A stretch of 64,000 nucleotides of DNA from Anas platyrhynchos (Eukaryota > Chordata > Aves > Anseriformes > Anatidae). A model generated the notes under the pieces. That model made no database searches. It had not been told where the DNA came from and saw nothing but the letters and a program-made list of their open reading frames with translations. Shown piece by piece: positions 33,641 through 45,848 of this stretch. Made by a program: the position numbers and the translations under genes. The stretch lies in assembly GCF_047663525.1 (NCBI RefSeq), contig NC_092617.1, positions 4,344,501 to 4,408,500 of the forward strand, read 5' to 3'. Position 1 is the first letter of the stretch, and the number at the start of each line of letters is the position of its first letter.

Positions 33641-34145
33641 AGATTTGACCTTTCTGGGTTATAGATTAAGCAAAGTTTTAGATGGAGCATTTGGTGTTCT
33701 GCTTGTGGTGTCAGGTCTCTGGTTAGGGTATGGGCAAGCATTTTGCTTAAGGGTTTTGTTTACATCTGTCAAGAAGTCTAAGATGAAATAGAGCCATTTA
33801 ATGTTAGTGTTAGGGGCAGTGATTCGGGTGAGCAAGAGAGTAAATGTAAGGGAAAGGGGCTATGGGCTGAGTTTTTCTTCAGGTGATACTTTGATTTCTG
33901 CATTACAGTAGTGGAGTCCTGTCAGGGTGTTTGTGTAATGTTTAGGTTGAGGGATTATTGTTACTGTTGAAAACAGTTTATAGGCCCTACAAGACTGTTT
34001 GAAGTCAGTGTCACAGCAGCCTCAACATTACATGAACCCTCGTACCTCTACAAAGGTAAGCTTCTGAGCTCCTCCTCCCTTCTCTTCCCTCCCCCAAATC
34101 TGACATCTCTCCTGGCCAGGTTACTCCTGACCTCCCCATATCAGT
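33641..34145 (+). repeat. Block X copy (partial)
   Basis: Follows M as at 17896. Diverged copy; ends near TCAGTCATCT at 34141. Confidence 0.6.
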
Positions 34146-34589
34146 CATCTAACTGGGATTAGCTTTATGATGGTTGTTATTATATCAGAGGGTCTGGGGT
34201 CATGTGCGATGCCCATGATATCGTGTGAAGGACAACGATATGACACCTTCCAGTGTTTGCACAGGGATAAAGGAGAATACATGGTCCCAATGCCATGAGT
34301 ATAACACATCTCCTCATAACCCATGGCTAAGGGGACAAAGTTGTCAGTGCTGCTGCAGCCTTCCATTCTTGTCAGAGCCCTCTGCCTACTCCTCTGCATG
34401 CTTTCCTGTGCTGTCCCACACTTCCTTGAAGGCTGCAGACAACCACTTCTCTTCCCTACCTTGCTCTCACTCTGGTATTCCCATGATTTCACTGCTGCCT
34501 CTCCACTCTCACCAGCTGTTCTTTCAAACACAAGGGCATGGGCTCATCCAAACTCCCTCTGGGTGACCTCTGGATCCACAGCACCAGTT
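34146..34589 (-). repeat. Partial block N (reverse)
   Basis: Resembles the 5' part of block N at 32700-33000 (AAGGGGACAAA and the region that follows), more diverged than the other copies. Confidence 0.55.
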
Positions 34590-35690
34590 CCAGTGCCTCA
34601 CCTCCAAGTCAAGAATTTCATCTGACTATCGAATCTAAATCTACCCTCTTGAAGTTTAAAACCATTCCCCTTGTCCTATGATAGAATCATGGGAATCATA
34701 AAAACACAAATTTGGAAAGGATCTACAAGACCATTTATTCCAACCTTCCTATCACTAATACTACCCACTAAGCTACTGAGCCATATCTCCTAGCACCTTG
34801 TCCTGGTGCTTCTTGAACACTGAGGGTCGGTGACTCCACCACCTCCCTGAGCAGACCATTCCAGTTCCCGACTACTCTTTCAGAGAAAAAGGTTTTCGTG
34901 ATATCTAATCTAAACATCCCCAGGCACAACTTGTGTCCATTTCCTCGAGTCCTATCATTAGTTATCTGAGGGAAGAGGCCAACCCCCGCCTCATCACAAC
35001 CTCTCTTCAGGAAGCTGTAGAGTGCAATGAGGTCTCCCTTGGGCCTCCTCTTCGCCAAAGTAAAGAATCTCAGTTCCTTCCGCCGCTCCTCATAAGACCT
35101 GTGTTCCAGCCCCCTCAACAGTTTGGTTGCCCTTCTCTAGACATGTTCCAGGACCTCGATGTCCTTCTTGTAACGAGGGGCCAAAAACTAAACTGTGTAC
35201 TAGAGGTGCAGCCTCACCAGAGCCAAGTACAGGGAGACAATCAATTCCCTAGCCCTATTGGCCACACTGCTCTTATACAAGCCAGGATGCCCTTGACCTT
35301 CTTGGTCACCTGAGCACATGGCTGGCTCATGTTCAGCCAAACATCCATCAGCACTCCCAAGTCCTTTTCCTCTTCACAATCCTCTAGTCACTGTGTCCCA
35401 AACCCATAGCGTTGCATGGAGTTATTTTGGCCAAAGTGCAGGACCCTGAACTTGGCGTTGTTGAACCTCATCCCATTCACCTCAGCTCAGCAATCCAGCC
35501 TATCCAGGTCCCTCTGAAGGGCCACCCTACCCTCATGCGGATCGTCACTACCTCCCAACTTGGTGTCATCTGTAGACTTAGTGAGGGTACACTCAATCCC
35601 CTCATCTAGGTCATCAATAAAGACATGAAACAAGATAGGTCCCAGTACCGACCCCTGGGGGACACCACTTGTAACAGGATGCCAGCCGGA
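34590..35690 (-). mobile_element. Two CR1 fragments, one abutting the other
   Basis: 34590-34680 is a CR1 3' piece (TTCCAGTGCCTCACC then ACCATTCCCCTTGTCCTATG). At 34681 a second, longer CR1 begins with its own 3' end (ATAGAATCAT) and runs about 1 kb. Its minus-strand frame 35118-34768 shows [20 protein letters not shown] and [20 protein letters not shown]. Decayed by stops. Confidence 0.88.
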
Positions 35691-35769
35691 CTAACCAAAA
35701 ATCTTGGTTAAAAGCTCTGAGGGGAGACATTATGGGCTGCAGAAGGACAATGGTAGCAGTGTCACAGAC

Positions 35770-36237
35770 AATCATAGGAACATGGGATCATAGAGTCATA
35801 GAGTGGTTTGGGTTGGAAGGGATCTTAAAGATCCTCTTATTCCAACCATCCTCCTGCTAGACCTGCTTGCTCAAAACTCATTTCAACCTCTCCTTGAACA
35901 CTTCCAGGGATGGGACATTCACAGCTTTTCCAGGAAACCTGTTCCAGTGCCTCACCATCCTCAGAGGAAAGAATTTCTTCCATATACCTAATTTAAACCT
36001 GCCCTCTTCTAGTTTGAAGTCATTACTCCTTGTCCTATCACTCCACTCCTAGACAAAGACTGTTTCCCCAGCTTTCCTGTAAGCCCTCTCTAAGCACTGG
36101 AAGGTTGCTCTAAGGTTTTTCTGCTGCTGAGTAGTACCAGTTCTCTCAGCGTGCCTTCATAGCAGAAGTGCTCCAGCCCTTTGATCGCCTTTGTGGCTCT
36201 TCTCTGGACCTCTTCAAATAATTCGATGTACTCGAAC
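35770..36237 (-). mobile_element. CR1 fragment
   Basis: Starts with ATCATAGAGTCATAGAGTGG, then GGGTTGGAAGGGATCTTAAA and CCTGTTCCAGTGCCTCACCA. A different CR1 subtype from its neighbour at 34681. Ends against the ERV remnant at 36238. Confidence 0.88.
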
Positions 36238-37310
36238 TGCCGCATTAAACCACAAGTCTTTTTGGTGCCCAGTGTGGGGCAAGAAGGGTTGAGATAAGGA
36301 CAGATCTTACCACAGAGTGCTAAAGTTAAATTGTTATAAGCATTAGACCAGTTTAATAGTTGCTGATCACAAGGTCGACATTTTGGATCTCAGGTCTGTT
36401 GGGCTTTCATTCAGAAATGTGTTGTATAGCACATTACTTGCTGCATATGTTCCTGTTGTGCTGTTTATCATTTTGGGGGCTGATTTAAAGTTATTTTGCT
36501 ATGTTGTGTAGCACTGGCTTATGAGTCTATAAAATTACTGGTCATGTGACAAATCTGTTCTTTGTACTGAGCATTGCCATCACGTCCATTCCTCAGGAAC
36601 CATCACTCAGAAAGTATTAAGAATTACACTCTTGGCCTTTTTGCTTTAAGGAGCCAATCTAGGGGGAGAAAAAGGAGGGACACTTCTCCACTTCTTCACT
36701 CTCTCTTTCTCCTTCACCTCCCCCTTCTCCTCCAGTCTAATTACACTACCTCTACAAAGCTTTGGATATCCATGGGATGGTCCTACTGTGATGTCTCCTG
36801 AATGTGGTTCAACTGTTGTGTAAGGATAAACAACTCTTGAAGAATGCCCTCCAGAGACCTGCCCCAAGGCCGGAGAGTGAGGAGTGGCAGGGAGCATGGG
36901 AGGATCTGGGCAGGCACCTAGAGCAGTGGGCACTTCCAGTGCTTTGGAACTTCCCCCTGAGCACGTGCAGAATCCTTAAAAACTGCAGAAGTGCTTGAAA
37001 AGGAGGGGTTATCACCTTGGCAATTCCAAAGGGAATTCCAAAGAGAGCTTCAGTCAGTGCCACTCCAAGCCCTGGGACAGGTCCTGCAGCTACTCCAACA
37101 CCTCTGACATGTCCCGCAGCCACTCCAGACCCTGGGACAGACCCCAGACTAGACCAGACCCCTGGTTCTGCTCTTGCTAGGCCAGAGCACCAACCTGTGC
37201 CAGGATCCGTTCCCTCTATATGCAGGAGAAAACAGAGGGTGTGAAAATCAGGCCCCTGAGAATGGAAGAGAACTACTGCCCAGAAAAGAAAGGAGGGAGA
37301 AGAATGTTGA
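36238..37310 (+). mobile_element. ERV remnant: LTR edge, primer-binding site, leader, decayed gag-like part
   Basis: CATTAAACCACA is the last piece of an LTR. TGGTGCCCAGTGTGGGGC at 36263-36280 differs from a tRNA-Lys-type primer-binding site at three positions, two of them C-to-T at former CpGs. The leader to 36650 matches 10890-11240. Beyond it, 37020-37210 encodes a short proline/alanine/threonine-rich repetitive stretch in one frame that I take, cautiously, for a gag-region remnant; it is short and interrupted. No pol or env is seen. Confidence 0.62.
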
Positions 37311-37316
37311 TCTATG

Positions 37317-37512
37317 AAACCTTGACATAAACTTCCCCACGAGAGGGCACTTCCAAGATCCAAAAGGGTACAGGTGGGGTTTCGGGATAGCTGCCTTGGA
37401 GAGAGAGGATGTTAAAGAGCTGTCTACCTTTCCCAGTCCCTGGGAGGACCCTTCCATTTGTGGACTTGTTGAAGGTCAAAGAAAAACAGGTGCAGATGGT
37501 TACCACAATGTT
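37317..37512 (-). repeat. Diverged fragment of block P
   Basis: Similar to 15430-15600 (GAGAGGGCACTTCCAAGATC onward). It separates the ERV leader part from the LTR piece that follows. Confidence 0.55.
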
Positions 37513-37539
37513 CTACCAGTTGGGGACAGGCTGGACACC

Positions 37540-37737
37540 AGTCAGTAATGAGCAATTGCACTGTGCATAGCTTGCTTTGTACATAACAATAATAGTACTA
37601 AAAATAATTGCTATTATAATTCTTTCTCTACCATTTCAGTCCTTTCAACTGCCCTGACCTCAACCAATAAGCATGTGGGCGGGTTGGTGTGAGCTAACAG
37701 CTGTGTGGTGCTGAGCTGCCTGCCAGGTTAAAGCACA
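37540..37737 (+). mobile_element. 3' part of an ERV LTR (plus orientation)
   Basis: Same family as 6112-6663, opposite orientation: contains GAGCAATTGCACTGTGCATA and ends CAGGTTAAAGCACATCA. 5'-truncated. Confidence 0.72.
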
Positions 37738-38250
37738 TCATGTTTGACAACCACAGTCCAACAGCACAAATCACACTTCTAAAAATCTTGTGTTCAGAGC
37801 GGAGCAGTAGATGATCAGTTCAGTCTGCCTCAGAGATCCTGCTGCCTTGGGGAGCTGTCAGCCCTGAGGCCTTGGGGACACCTCGAGGGAGCCCAATGGC
37901 ACAGAGCAAGCGATGCCATGGTCGGGTGCTGTGCTGCTGAGCTGGGCCGGGCTCCTGGGCCCAAGGGGAGCTCCTGGCAAGTGCTGCAGAGAGCCAGCTG
38001 TGCCCAGGAGCAGCTCCTCTGCACAGCGCAGCAGGGCTGGGGGCTCTGACCGCAGCTGGCACACAGAGAGGAGAGAAGGAGAGAGGGCTTGGAGGCACTG
38101 AGGAGCGCAACAACAGAGGGCAGCGTGTGGCAGGACACATCTGCAGGCTCTTGGTACCATGAGGCTCTGGCAGCAGGGCACTGCAGGTGGGGTTGCCAGA
38201 GGGGTCTTCTACCGCTGGCACATCTGATGGCTGATAGCATCTGTCAGGAT
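37738..38250 (-). repeat. Block V copy upstream of OR5
   Basis: Inverted copy of 23090-23640 and 48140-48700. It begins directly at the LTR end and lies about 360-870 bp before the OR5 ATG, the closest of all copies. It includes CCCAAGGGGA (about 37960), which resembles the EBF/Olf-1 half-palindrome. Confidence 0.75.
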
Positions 38251-38580
38251 GGGTCTTATTCTACCTGTAATGTGGCATAGAAGATGTTTTACGGAATAGT
38301 ATTTTTGAGGGGGCATTTTAACAGGAAGATCGAGGCTTGGTTTATCTGAAACAGAAGACTTTCTTGGATTCTGTGCTTCTAGTATGGAGGGGAGGCAGGT
38401 TTCATGACGATGAATTGTCTGGATTGTACTGGAGAGAACAACTGAAACCAATGAAGGAAAGGGATCTGCCAACTGTCTAAGTGCAGTTCGGAAAATGCTT
38501 TGAGAGGTTTAATTGAAAAATGGAAATGTTTTTTCTCAGATAATCCTGATATATTTTCACTATATTTCTGTTCCCTTAGC
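38251..38580. other. OR5 proximal upstream region
   Basis: No repeat recognised. AT-richer than its surroundings; would hold the intron before the coding exon. Confidence 0.45.
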
Positions 38581-38582
38581 AG
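38581..38582 (+). other. Predicted 3' splice site of OR5
   Basis: TATTTCTGTTCCCTTAGCAG ends at 38582 (alternative AG 38578-38579), 23 nt before the ATG. Confidence 0.65.
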
Positions 38583-38605
38583 GACAACATACACAAAACA
38601 GGCAA

Positions 38606-39565
38606 ATGCCCAACAGCAGCACCATCACTGAGTTCCTCCTGCTGGCATTCACAGACACGCGCGAGCTGCAGCTCCTGCACTTCACGCTCTTCTTGGGCAT
38701 CTACCTGGCTGCCCTCCTGGGCAACGGCCTCATCCTCAGCGCCGTAGCCTGCCACCACCGCCTGCACACCCCCATGTACTTCTTCCTCCTCAACCTCGCC
38801 CTCCTCGACATGGGTTCTATCTCCATCACTGTTCCTAAAGCCATGGCCAATGCCCTCTGGGACAACAGGGCCATCTCCTATCAAGGATGTGCTGCACAGG
38901 TCTTTTTCTTTCCCTTCTTGGCGGGTGCAGAGTTTTTTCTTCTCACCGTCATGGCCTACGACCGCTACGTTGCCATCTGCAAGCCCCTGCACTACGGGAG
39001 CCTCCTGGGCAGCAGAGCTTGTGCTCAGATGGCAGCAGCTGCCTGGGGCAGTGGCTTTCTCAATGCTGTCCTGCAGACTACCACTACATTTTCCCTTCCC
39101 CTCTGCCAAGGCAATGCTGTGGACCAGTTCTTCTGTGAAATCCCTCAGATCCTCAAGCTCTCCTGCTCAAATGCCTACCTCAGGGAAGTTGGGGCACTTG
39201 TGTTTAGTATTTCTTTAGCCTTCGGTTGTTTTGTTTTCATTGTGGTGTCCTATGTGCAGGTCTTCAGGGCAGTGCTGAGGATGCCCTCTGTGCAGGGCCG
39301 TCACAAAGCCTTTTCCACGTGCCTCCCTCACCTGGCTGTGGTCTCCCTCTTTCTTAGCACTGTCATGTTTGCCTACCTGAAGCCCCCTTCCATCTCCTCT
39401 CCATCGCTGGATCTCGTGGTGGCAGTTCTGTACTCAGTGCTGCCTCCAGCAGTGAACCCCCTCATCTACAGCATGAGGAATAAAGAGCTCAAGGAGGCAC
39501 TGAGGACGTTATTGCAATATTCAGTATTTCAAAAAGGAAATGGTCTTCTGCATCTGATTCCCTGA
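38606..39565 (+). CDS. Olfactory receptor OR5, OR14-like, intact
   Basis: A 319-residue odorant receptor; start MPNSSTITEF chosen because it is the first ATG after the acceptor and aligns with paralogues, although the frame is open further upstream. N3 glycosylation site, GN 39-40, PMYFFL 56-61, C95, full MAYDRYVAICKPLHY (116-130), cysteines 167/177/187, KAFSTC 234-239, NPLIYSMRN 284-292. TM2 (LDMGSISITVPKA) and outer TM3 (VFFFPFLAGAEFF, with a helix-breaking proline) are unlike the other copies. The tail is the longest of the set (about 27 residues after RN). Block V lies close upstream. The canonical motifs make this one of the best candidates for a working receptor. Confidence 0.96.
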   Translation: MPNSSTITEFLLLAFTDTRELQLLHFTLFLGIYLAALLGNGLILSAVACHHRLHTPMYFFLLNLALLDMGSISITVPKAMANALWDNRAISYQGCAAQVFFFPFLAGAEFFLLTVMAYDRYVAICKPLHYGSLLGSRACAQMAAAAWGSGFLNAVLQTTTTFSLPLCQGNAVDQFFCEIPQILKLSCSNAYLREVGALVFSISLAFGCFVFIVVSYVQVFRAVLRMPSVQGRHKAFSTCLPHLAVVSLFLSTVMFAYLKPPSISSPSLDLVVAVLYSVLPPAVNPLIYSMRNKELKEALRTLLQYSVFQKGNGLLHLIP

Positions 39566-39769
39566 AGTATACCTGGAGAAGGCAGAAACTCCTTTGTTCA
39601 TATATTTCAAAAAATTCTCATCCTTTTCAATATCATACCAATATTGTAAATAATTTTATAATTTCATTTTATAAATTTAAGATATTTTTCTTCCTCTGTC
39701 TTCTTCTAACTTTTCTTTTTACCCAAAGATCTCATGTAGAGGTGCTTCTAAGCTCTTTGTAGCTAACTA

Positions 39770-39775
39770 AATAAA
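39770..39775 (+). terminator. Candidate poly(A) signal for OR5
   Basis: AATAAA about 205 bp past the OR5 stop. Confidence 0.5.
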
Positions 39776-40399
39776 GGAACCAGCAGGTAGGCAGTTTCTG
39801 TGGATCTCATTTCTCATAAATTCTTCTCAGGCACAGCAGTGGTTTTGGGATGAAGATCCCTGCTGCAACGTGCTGGAAAGCCCTGGTGTCCTCCTTTGGG
39901 GCTGCCCTTTCTGCCCTGGCAGGCACTCCCTCCCTGCAGCCTTTGGAGGGGACCTCCAAAGCCCATCTAGCCACCACCACTAGACACGCATGGACACCTA
40001 CACCAGGCAGCCCTGGCCCATTTCCAGTTGGGTTTGGGGTATCTCCAGTTGAGGAGGACTCCCCCATTTTGGGGAAACCTGATCAAGTGCTTGGTATTGG
40101 AAACATGATCCAGTTCTTGATATTGCTCACAGTAAAAGTGTTTTCCTGTGTGCAATTCCCACGTCTTGTCCAATCACCAGGCATTGCTGAGACTGTCAGA
40201 GGAAAAGATCTGATAGCAAATCCATGTCTCACAGACAGCTCATAGCAGCAGGCAGAGATGAAGTAGACATGTTTTCTTGGTATTAGTCGGTACCAAAATG
40301 CTCCCCTAGGCCTCTGTATTCAGTAAAAAGAGATCAAGGATGAGAAGCGCATGTACTGAGAAGAAGTTTATAAAAAGCCACCAGGACAAGGGCCATTTT
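39776..40399. other. OR5 downstream region, no recognised block
   Basis: No gene, no CR1, no clear copy elsewhere in the window. The usual 3-prime block was not found here. Confidence 0.45.
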
Positions 40400-40850
40400 C
40401 TATCCCTGCAGGAGACTGACCCTGGGCAAGGCCCAACCTGGGAAGCAGCTGTGTTGGACGTTCATGGTGGGCAGTGAGCTGGGCAGGAGGCAGCCATGTG
40501 CCCTGGGAGCACAGGAAGGAAGGCTGAGGGGCACCTCACCGCAGCCTCCCAGGAGCTGCAGGGATGTCAGGAAGAGCCCCTGCGGGGCCAGGCTGTGCCC
40601 TGTGATGTGCAGGGAGCCCTCCTCTTGCCATGCTGTGTGCGCTGGCTGCAGCAGAGGGGACCCCCAGCCAGCTCCTGCATGGGGCATGGGGCTGTGCCTC
40701 CCGCCTGGCCCTGGGTTTAACTCCTTGTCTCTGCTGGGCCCCACCTTACACACTCAGATGTGTCCCTTGGCTGTCAGCTCCCTTTCCACTGCCCTGTGGG
40801 AATACCAAACAGGGGCGGACAGGTTACCATTAGGTGTGCTGGTGTTTGTG
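40400..40850 (-). repeat. Block Q copy (reverse, partial)
   Basis: Shares AGAGGGGACCCCCAGCCAGC-type sequence with 30740-30770 and, inverted, 5990-6040. Confidence 0.6.
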
Positions 40851-41640
40851 TAATTCACGTTGATGATGGCACAAATGCCGGTTCCTTCACCAGTGATGCA
40901 TATCCTTCTTCATGTTAGGCCAAACTCAACGTCCTTCTCTCTGCTTTTCCTCATGGATGACCTGGAATAGGTCTCCTTGACTACTCTGAGGCACAATGCA
41001 ATGCTTTTTGCCTTCTGCTACTCCAGCACAATATGTGTGACTTTCCCTTACTCTGCACATTGACCTCACGGGTCATTCCGTATTTGTTGCTTTCAAAATG
41101 TTATCTGGACGGAGGCCATTTGCAAAGTGGGGCAAGCTGATGTGTCCTGCCTCAGCCATTTGAAGCATGCTATACTTGAATTCATCAGCCTGAGTTTGCT
41201 AAAGATGACCCAGGAAGGTCATCAACAGATGTTCAAGTGTCTAGTTTAAGTAAGGGAGAGTATCTCAGGTTTCCAGTGGCCATTTCAAATCTAGGTCAAT
41301 CCAAGGAACCCACTGAAGAAGAGGTTTGTCTTTGAAGAGGTGTTCCTGTGCTGGACTGGGCTGCAGTTACAGGGACAAAGAGCACTGCTGGCAGTGGAGG
41401 TGCCCTGGGAACTCCACCTGGCTCCACCTGATTTTCCCAAAGGGCTCTGGCATCCTGCAGGTCTTTTCTGACATCTGCTGGTCCGGGGAAGTGCCTCAAA
41501 CACAACGGGGCCACTGGAGGTTTTCCCTGGTTGCTTGCGGTCACACAGCTGAATGTCCCCTTTCCCAGCTGCCTGTCTGGACTTATGCACTTCCCATCAT
41601 TCTCCTGGTTTGCCCTCCCCTTACTCTTTAATGATTCAGA
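40851..41640 (-). repeat. Intergenic block, inverted copy of about 59030-59790
   Basis: Several long stretches match 59030-59790 reversed, for example around 41400-41460 (ACTCCACCTGGCTCCACCTG). It lacks a pentanucleotide tract at the spot where block P has one. No gene. Confidence 0.65.
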
Positions 41641-42049
41641 CCACTCTCACCAACCCAGTTGCTGCTTGGAGTTTCAGTGAGTTCAAGCTCACCCATCTCT
41701 CAGCCGTCTGTCTAATGGTTTCCTTAGTAAGACACTCATCAATTATCATTGAATTAGTATGATATGGATTAATATTAACACAATTATCTGAAATTTCCTA
41801 TTAATCACTATAAAATATATCATGTACAGTCATCCTTTTGGGAAAGTAAACATCACTGGAGGCAACAAAATAAGGAACTTGAACTTTGTTTTTTTTTTAT
41901 TTATTTTATTTTTATTTTTTGAAAATTGCAGCATGATTTCCTGTTGTTTTGAAATAGGAAAACCCTTGTTCTTCCCACCTAAGCAGGGCTTCAAAGGAGA
42001 AACCCTAGACCAATATAACCAGGAGAATGATGCTCTCAACTGAAACAGC
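41641..42049. repeat. AT-rich spacer with short T/A tract
   Basis: Contains TTTTATTTATT-type tract at 41889-41920. Its flank GAAAATTGCAGCATGATTTC matches, inverted, the flank of the (AAAAT)n array at 58385. No gene. Confidence 0.6.
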
Positions 42050-42895
42050 CTTCGGAATGAGGAAAGATTTTTATTAGATGCTCTTTGAAATCTTCCCCCT
42101 TAACTAGAAAATGAAATCTCTACAATTAGATGAACAAGTCTTGAATACTTGAAGAAAGTGGTGGGAGAGATATGGCTCCTTAGGAGTTTTTGTGTTTTAA
42201 TGAGTTCCATGGAGTGTTTTGGTGCCGAGTCAATGAAACTTGGGTACTGAGAGGAGAATGATGGAACTCTGTGAAAAAGCAAAGTCAGAAGGAAAAGTTG
42301 AAGTGACTTGGAGTATTAATGGTCCCACTGAGGGCTGTTACTAACAAAGCCTCCCCAGAGACTTGTTAGGAAAGATAATTGGAGGCCATGGCTACAGACA
42401 GGCAAATGCACTGTGATGAGAAAGGTCTTTCTTGGTTTTGGTGATGCAGAAGAGCCAAGGCCTGACCCCAGCCACTGTGAGGGGAGATCCTGCACCTTCC
42501 TGTCAGGCTCAGGTCTTTTCCTGGAGGTCTGAGGAATGTGGTGGGCAGTGTGATGCCATGAGAAGAACATTGGTATGACACCTCCCTGTCTCTGCACAGG
42601 GTTGCAAGGAAGCAAAGAGGCTGCACTGAAATGACTATATCTCATCTTCTCATAAGCTATAGCGAAACCATCAGGACTGTTGGGGCCTTCCCTTTTTAAC
42701 AACAACCTCTGTCTTTTCCTCTGCATGCTTTCCTATGCTGTCCCACACTTTGTCCTATTTCCTGGAAGTCTGCAGACACCCATCTCTGTTCACCACCTTG
42801 CTCTCATCCCAGCATTTCCATCATTTCACCAATGTCTCATCAACCCTCACCAGCTGTTCCTTGAAAAACGAAGCTAGGGTCTGATCATACATGTA
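42050..42895 (-). repeat. Block N copy (reverse)
   Basis: Inverted copy of 57240-58160; contains the GGAGTATTAATGG / CCTCCCCAGAG region. Confidence 0.72.
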
Positions 42896-43589
42896 GATAC
42901 ACACTAGCATCTTCCTGTGGTTTAGGGTTTTTTTAGGCCTTCCAACAACTTCTCTAGGGCTAAATAATGCATTTTAATGCTAGTCTTAAGGGAAGGGAAT
43001 AGGGTAAGCAGGAGAGTAAAGGTAAGGAAAAGGGTCCATGAGCTGAGTTTTGCTTCAATGTATACTTTGAGTTCAGGCATTAGAGCAGTGGATTCCTCTC
43101 AGAGTGGTGGAGTAGCGTTTAGGTTTAAAGATTAAAATTACTGGTTCAAATTAGGAAAGGGCAATACATGACTGTTTTAAGTCAGTGTTACTGTATCATC
43201 TACATTAAATGACCCCTCTTACCTCTACAGAATCATTAATTTCTGCTGGCCACGCTCTTCTTCCCACCCCAAAATCTCACATATCTCTTGTTCAGGCTGC
43301 TTATGACTTCCCCATATCTTATTGGGATCAGCTTTCTGATGACATTTAACATCTCCATGTATCTGTCTCACCCCTGTTGGCTCCTCCATTCCTGAGAAGG
43401 AAGTGGCATTGTAGTCAGGAGGGAAAAGGGCAAAAAGGTCTTTAGGTGCATCCTGCACAATGTGCCCATCAGCTCTGCACCTCCACAAAACTGTGCTTCC
43501 TACCTACAAGTTTTGTTTTCCAAGTGGCTTCTATGGAGCCAGGGTTACTTTTCCTAGGCCCGCTCACATTTTTCAGTTTCGTATGTGCA
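42896..43589 (+). repeat. Block X copy, CR1 flank
   Basis: Direct copy of 17896-18565; inverted relative to 51686-52160. Left arm (outer part) of the inverted repeat around OR6. Confidence 0.7.
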
Positions 43590-45194
43590 GGGATGGGATA
43601 CGGAAAGAAATGCATGGATTGAACTGAGCTTAGCAGGTGCTGTAAAGAATAACAGGAAGAGATTCTATAGGTACATTGCTCACATATGAAAGGCCAAGGA
43701 GAGTGTACCACCTCTGATGGATGAGAAGGGTGAACTGGTAATGACAGACATGGAGAAGGCTCAGGTACTCAACAAAGTCTTCACTTTGCCTCAGTCTTCC
43801 CTCCCGGTCAGGCTTCCCAAGTCTTTCACTTCCCTGAATCCATAGATGGAGGCTGGGAGTGCTATGTCCTACCCACTGTAAGTGAAGGGTAGGTTTGAGA
43901 CAACCTGATGGAACTCAACAAGTACAAGTCTATGGGGCTTGATGACATTCACCCCAGGGTCCTGAGGGTACTGGTTGATGTAGTTGCCAAGCCTCTCTCC
44001 ATCATATTTGAAGAGTCCTGGCAGTCAGGTGAAGTCCCTGGTGACCTGAAAAAGGAAAACATCACTCCCATTTCTAAAATGTTAGGAAAGAGGACACAGG
44101 GAACTTCCAAATGGTGAACCACACCTCTGTGCCTGGAAAGGTCATGGAAAAGATCCTCCTGGAATCGATGTCAAGGCACATGCAAGACAAAGAGGTGATC
44201 TCAGACAGCCAGCATGGCTTCACAAAGGATAAATCATGCCTGATAAATCTGGTGGCTTTCTACATTGGAATAAGCACATCAGACATCAACAAAAGACTGA
44301 CAAATGTCATCTACTTGGACTTCTGTAAGACTACTGGCACTGTCCCACATGACATCCTGATCACCAAATTAGAGATATGCATTTGTTGGGTGCACCATTC
44401 AGTGGATAAGGAGTTGGCCTGAATGTCACACGCAGAGAGTGGTGCTCAATGGCTCTATGCCCACGTGTTGTACCTCAGGGGTCTGTCCTGGGGCTGGTGC
44501 TATTTAATATCTTTATCTGTGACAGACAGTGAGATCAACAATGAGACTGTACATTCTGTGCTTGTAGCCCAGAAGGCCAACTGCATCCTGGGCTACATCA
44601 GCAGAGGAGTGGCCAGCAGGTAGAGGGAGGTGACTTCTACTCCTTCTACTCTGCCCTTGTGAGGCCCCACTTGGAGTGATGCATCCAGGTTTGGGGCCTC
44701 CAGCACAGGAAGAATGTGCATCTGTTAGAACGGGTCCAGAGGAGGGCCACAAAGATGATCAAGGGGCTGGAGCACCTCTCCTATGAAGAAAGGCTGAGAG
44801 AGCTGGGGCTGTTCAGCCTGGAGAAAAGAAGGCTCCAGGGTGACCTCTTTGCAGCATTTCAGTACTTAAACAGTGCTTATAAAAAAGGTGGAGAGTGACT
44901 TTTGCTCAATCAGATAATGAGAAGACAAGGGGGAATGTTTTTAATCTAAACAAGGGGAGATTTAGATTACAGGTTAGGAGAAAAGTTCTTCAATTAGTGA
45001 ATAGTGAGATACTGGAAAAGGTTGCCAAGAGACCTTAGAGATGTCCCATCCCTGGAACTGTTCAAGAGCAGGTTAAGATGAGGCCCTGGGCCACCTGATC
45101 TCATGGGGGGGCATCCCTGTTTATGGCTGGGGGGTTTGAACCAGATGACCTTTAAGGTCCCTTCCAACAGGAGCCATTCTCTGATTCTATGGTC
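43590..45194 (+). mobile_element. CR1 LINE fragment with RT pieces
   Basis: Plus-strand frames 43908-44117 ([20 protein letters not shown]), 44111-44422 ([20 protein letters not shown] and [20 protein letters not shown]) and 44716-44898 ([20 protein letters not shown]) cover the RT core and C-terminus of CR1 ORF2, broken between frames. The 3' end CCTTCCAACAGGAGCCATTC then TGATTCTATGG is retained. It shares its flanks with the copies at 50054-51685 and 24340-25705, in opposite orientation, so all three descend from one insertion. Confidence 0.93.
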
Positions 45195-45600
45195 TCACTA
45201 GCTATACCTCAAGCATGACTCCCATGCCATCAGCCTTCCTGTGGTCTCTCACATGACCAAAACAAAAGGTGCCTCACCATCATCTTCAATGCCTTGTGCA
45301 TGCTTCTGGCCTTTACGGTCCCTATCTGTGCCACATTCCTGCTGCTGGTCCATCAGCTCCAGAGGCAGAAGTGACTTCCCAGCCTCCTTCCCAGCCATGT
45401 GCCTCCTGCAGGCCCAGCACATCCTGAGGCACACCTGACCTCATTACCTGTTGCTCCATGTGGCAGGTGGGCTCTTGGCCCTGAGCCCCTCCTGCATGCT
45501 GGTGCTTCTCCCCCAGCTGCAGAGGAGACGGGAAGAGATGGAAGCTGACACCAGTGAAGTTCTGATTGCTTTTCTATTGTATATATGTACACTGGAATCG
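45195..45600 (-). repeat. Inverted copy of 49800-50050, then part of 3-prime block
   Basis: 45240-45440 is the reverse complement of about 49805-50005. 45440-45560 resembles the end of the 3-prime block. With the CR1 and X it forms the left arm of an inverted repeat around OR6. Confidence 0.72.
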
Positions 45601-45848
45601 TAAATTAGTAGATTTAGTCAAATGAATTAACAGGAAGTGTGCTGAACAAAAATAATACTTGTTAAATCAATATAAAAAAAAATTATGTAAATCATAATGA
45701 AGAAAACTAATATGAAGAATTGTCACATAAGTTTCTCAAACACCCTGGTAGTCTCAATAGGGTTATTAATAATGTTTATATTATTACAATAGTACTAAAG
45801 ATAAAAATGATATGATACAAATTACTATACTGTTAACAATACTGATGC

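Noticed and set aside
38513..38605. N-terminal extensions of OR5, OR2 (8197-8283) and OR6 (46773-46802)
   Set aside because: Two of the three (OR5, OR6) rest on TTG starts, and all run across the predicted splice acceptor; the extensions do not resemble each other.
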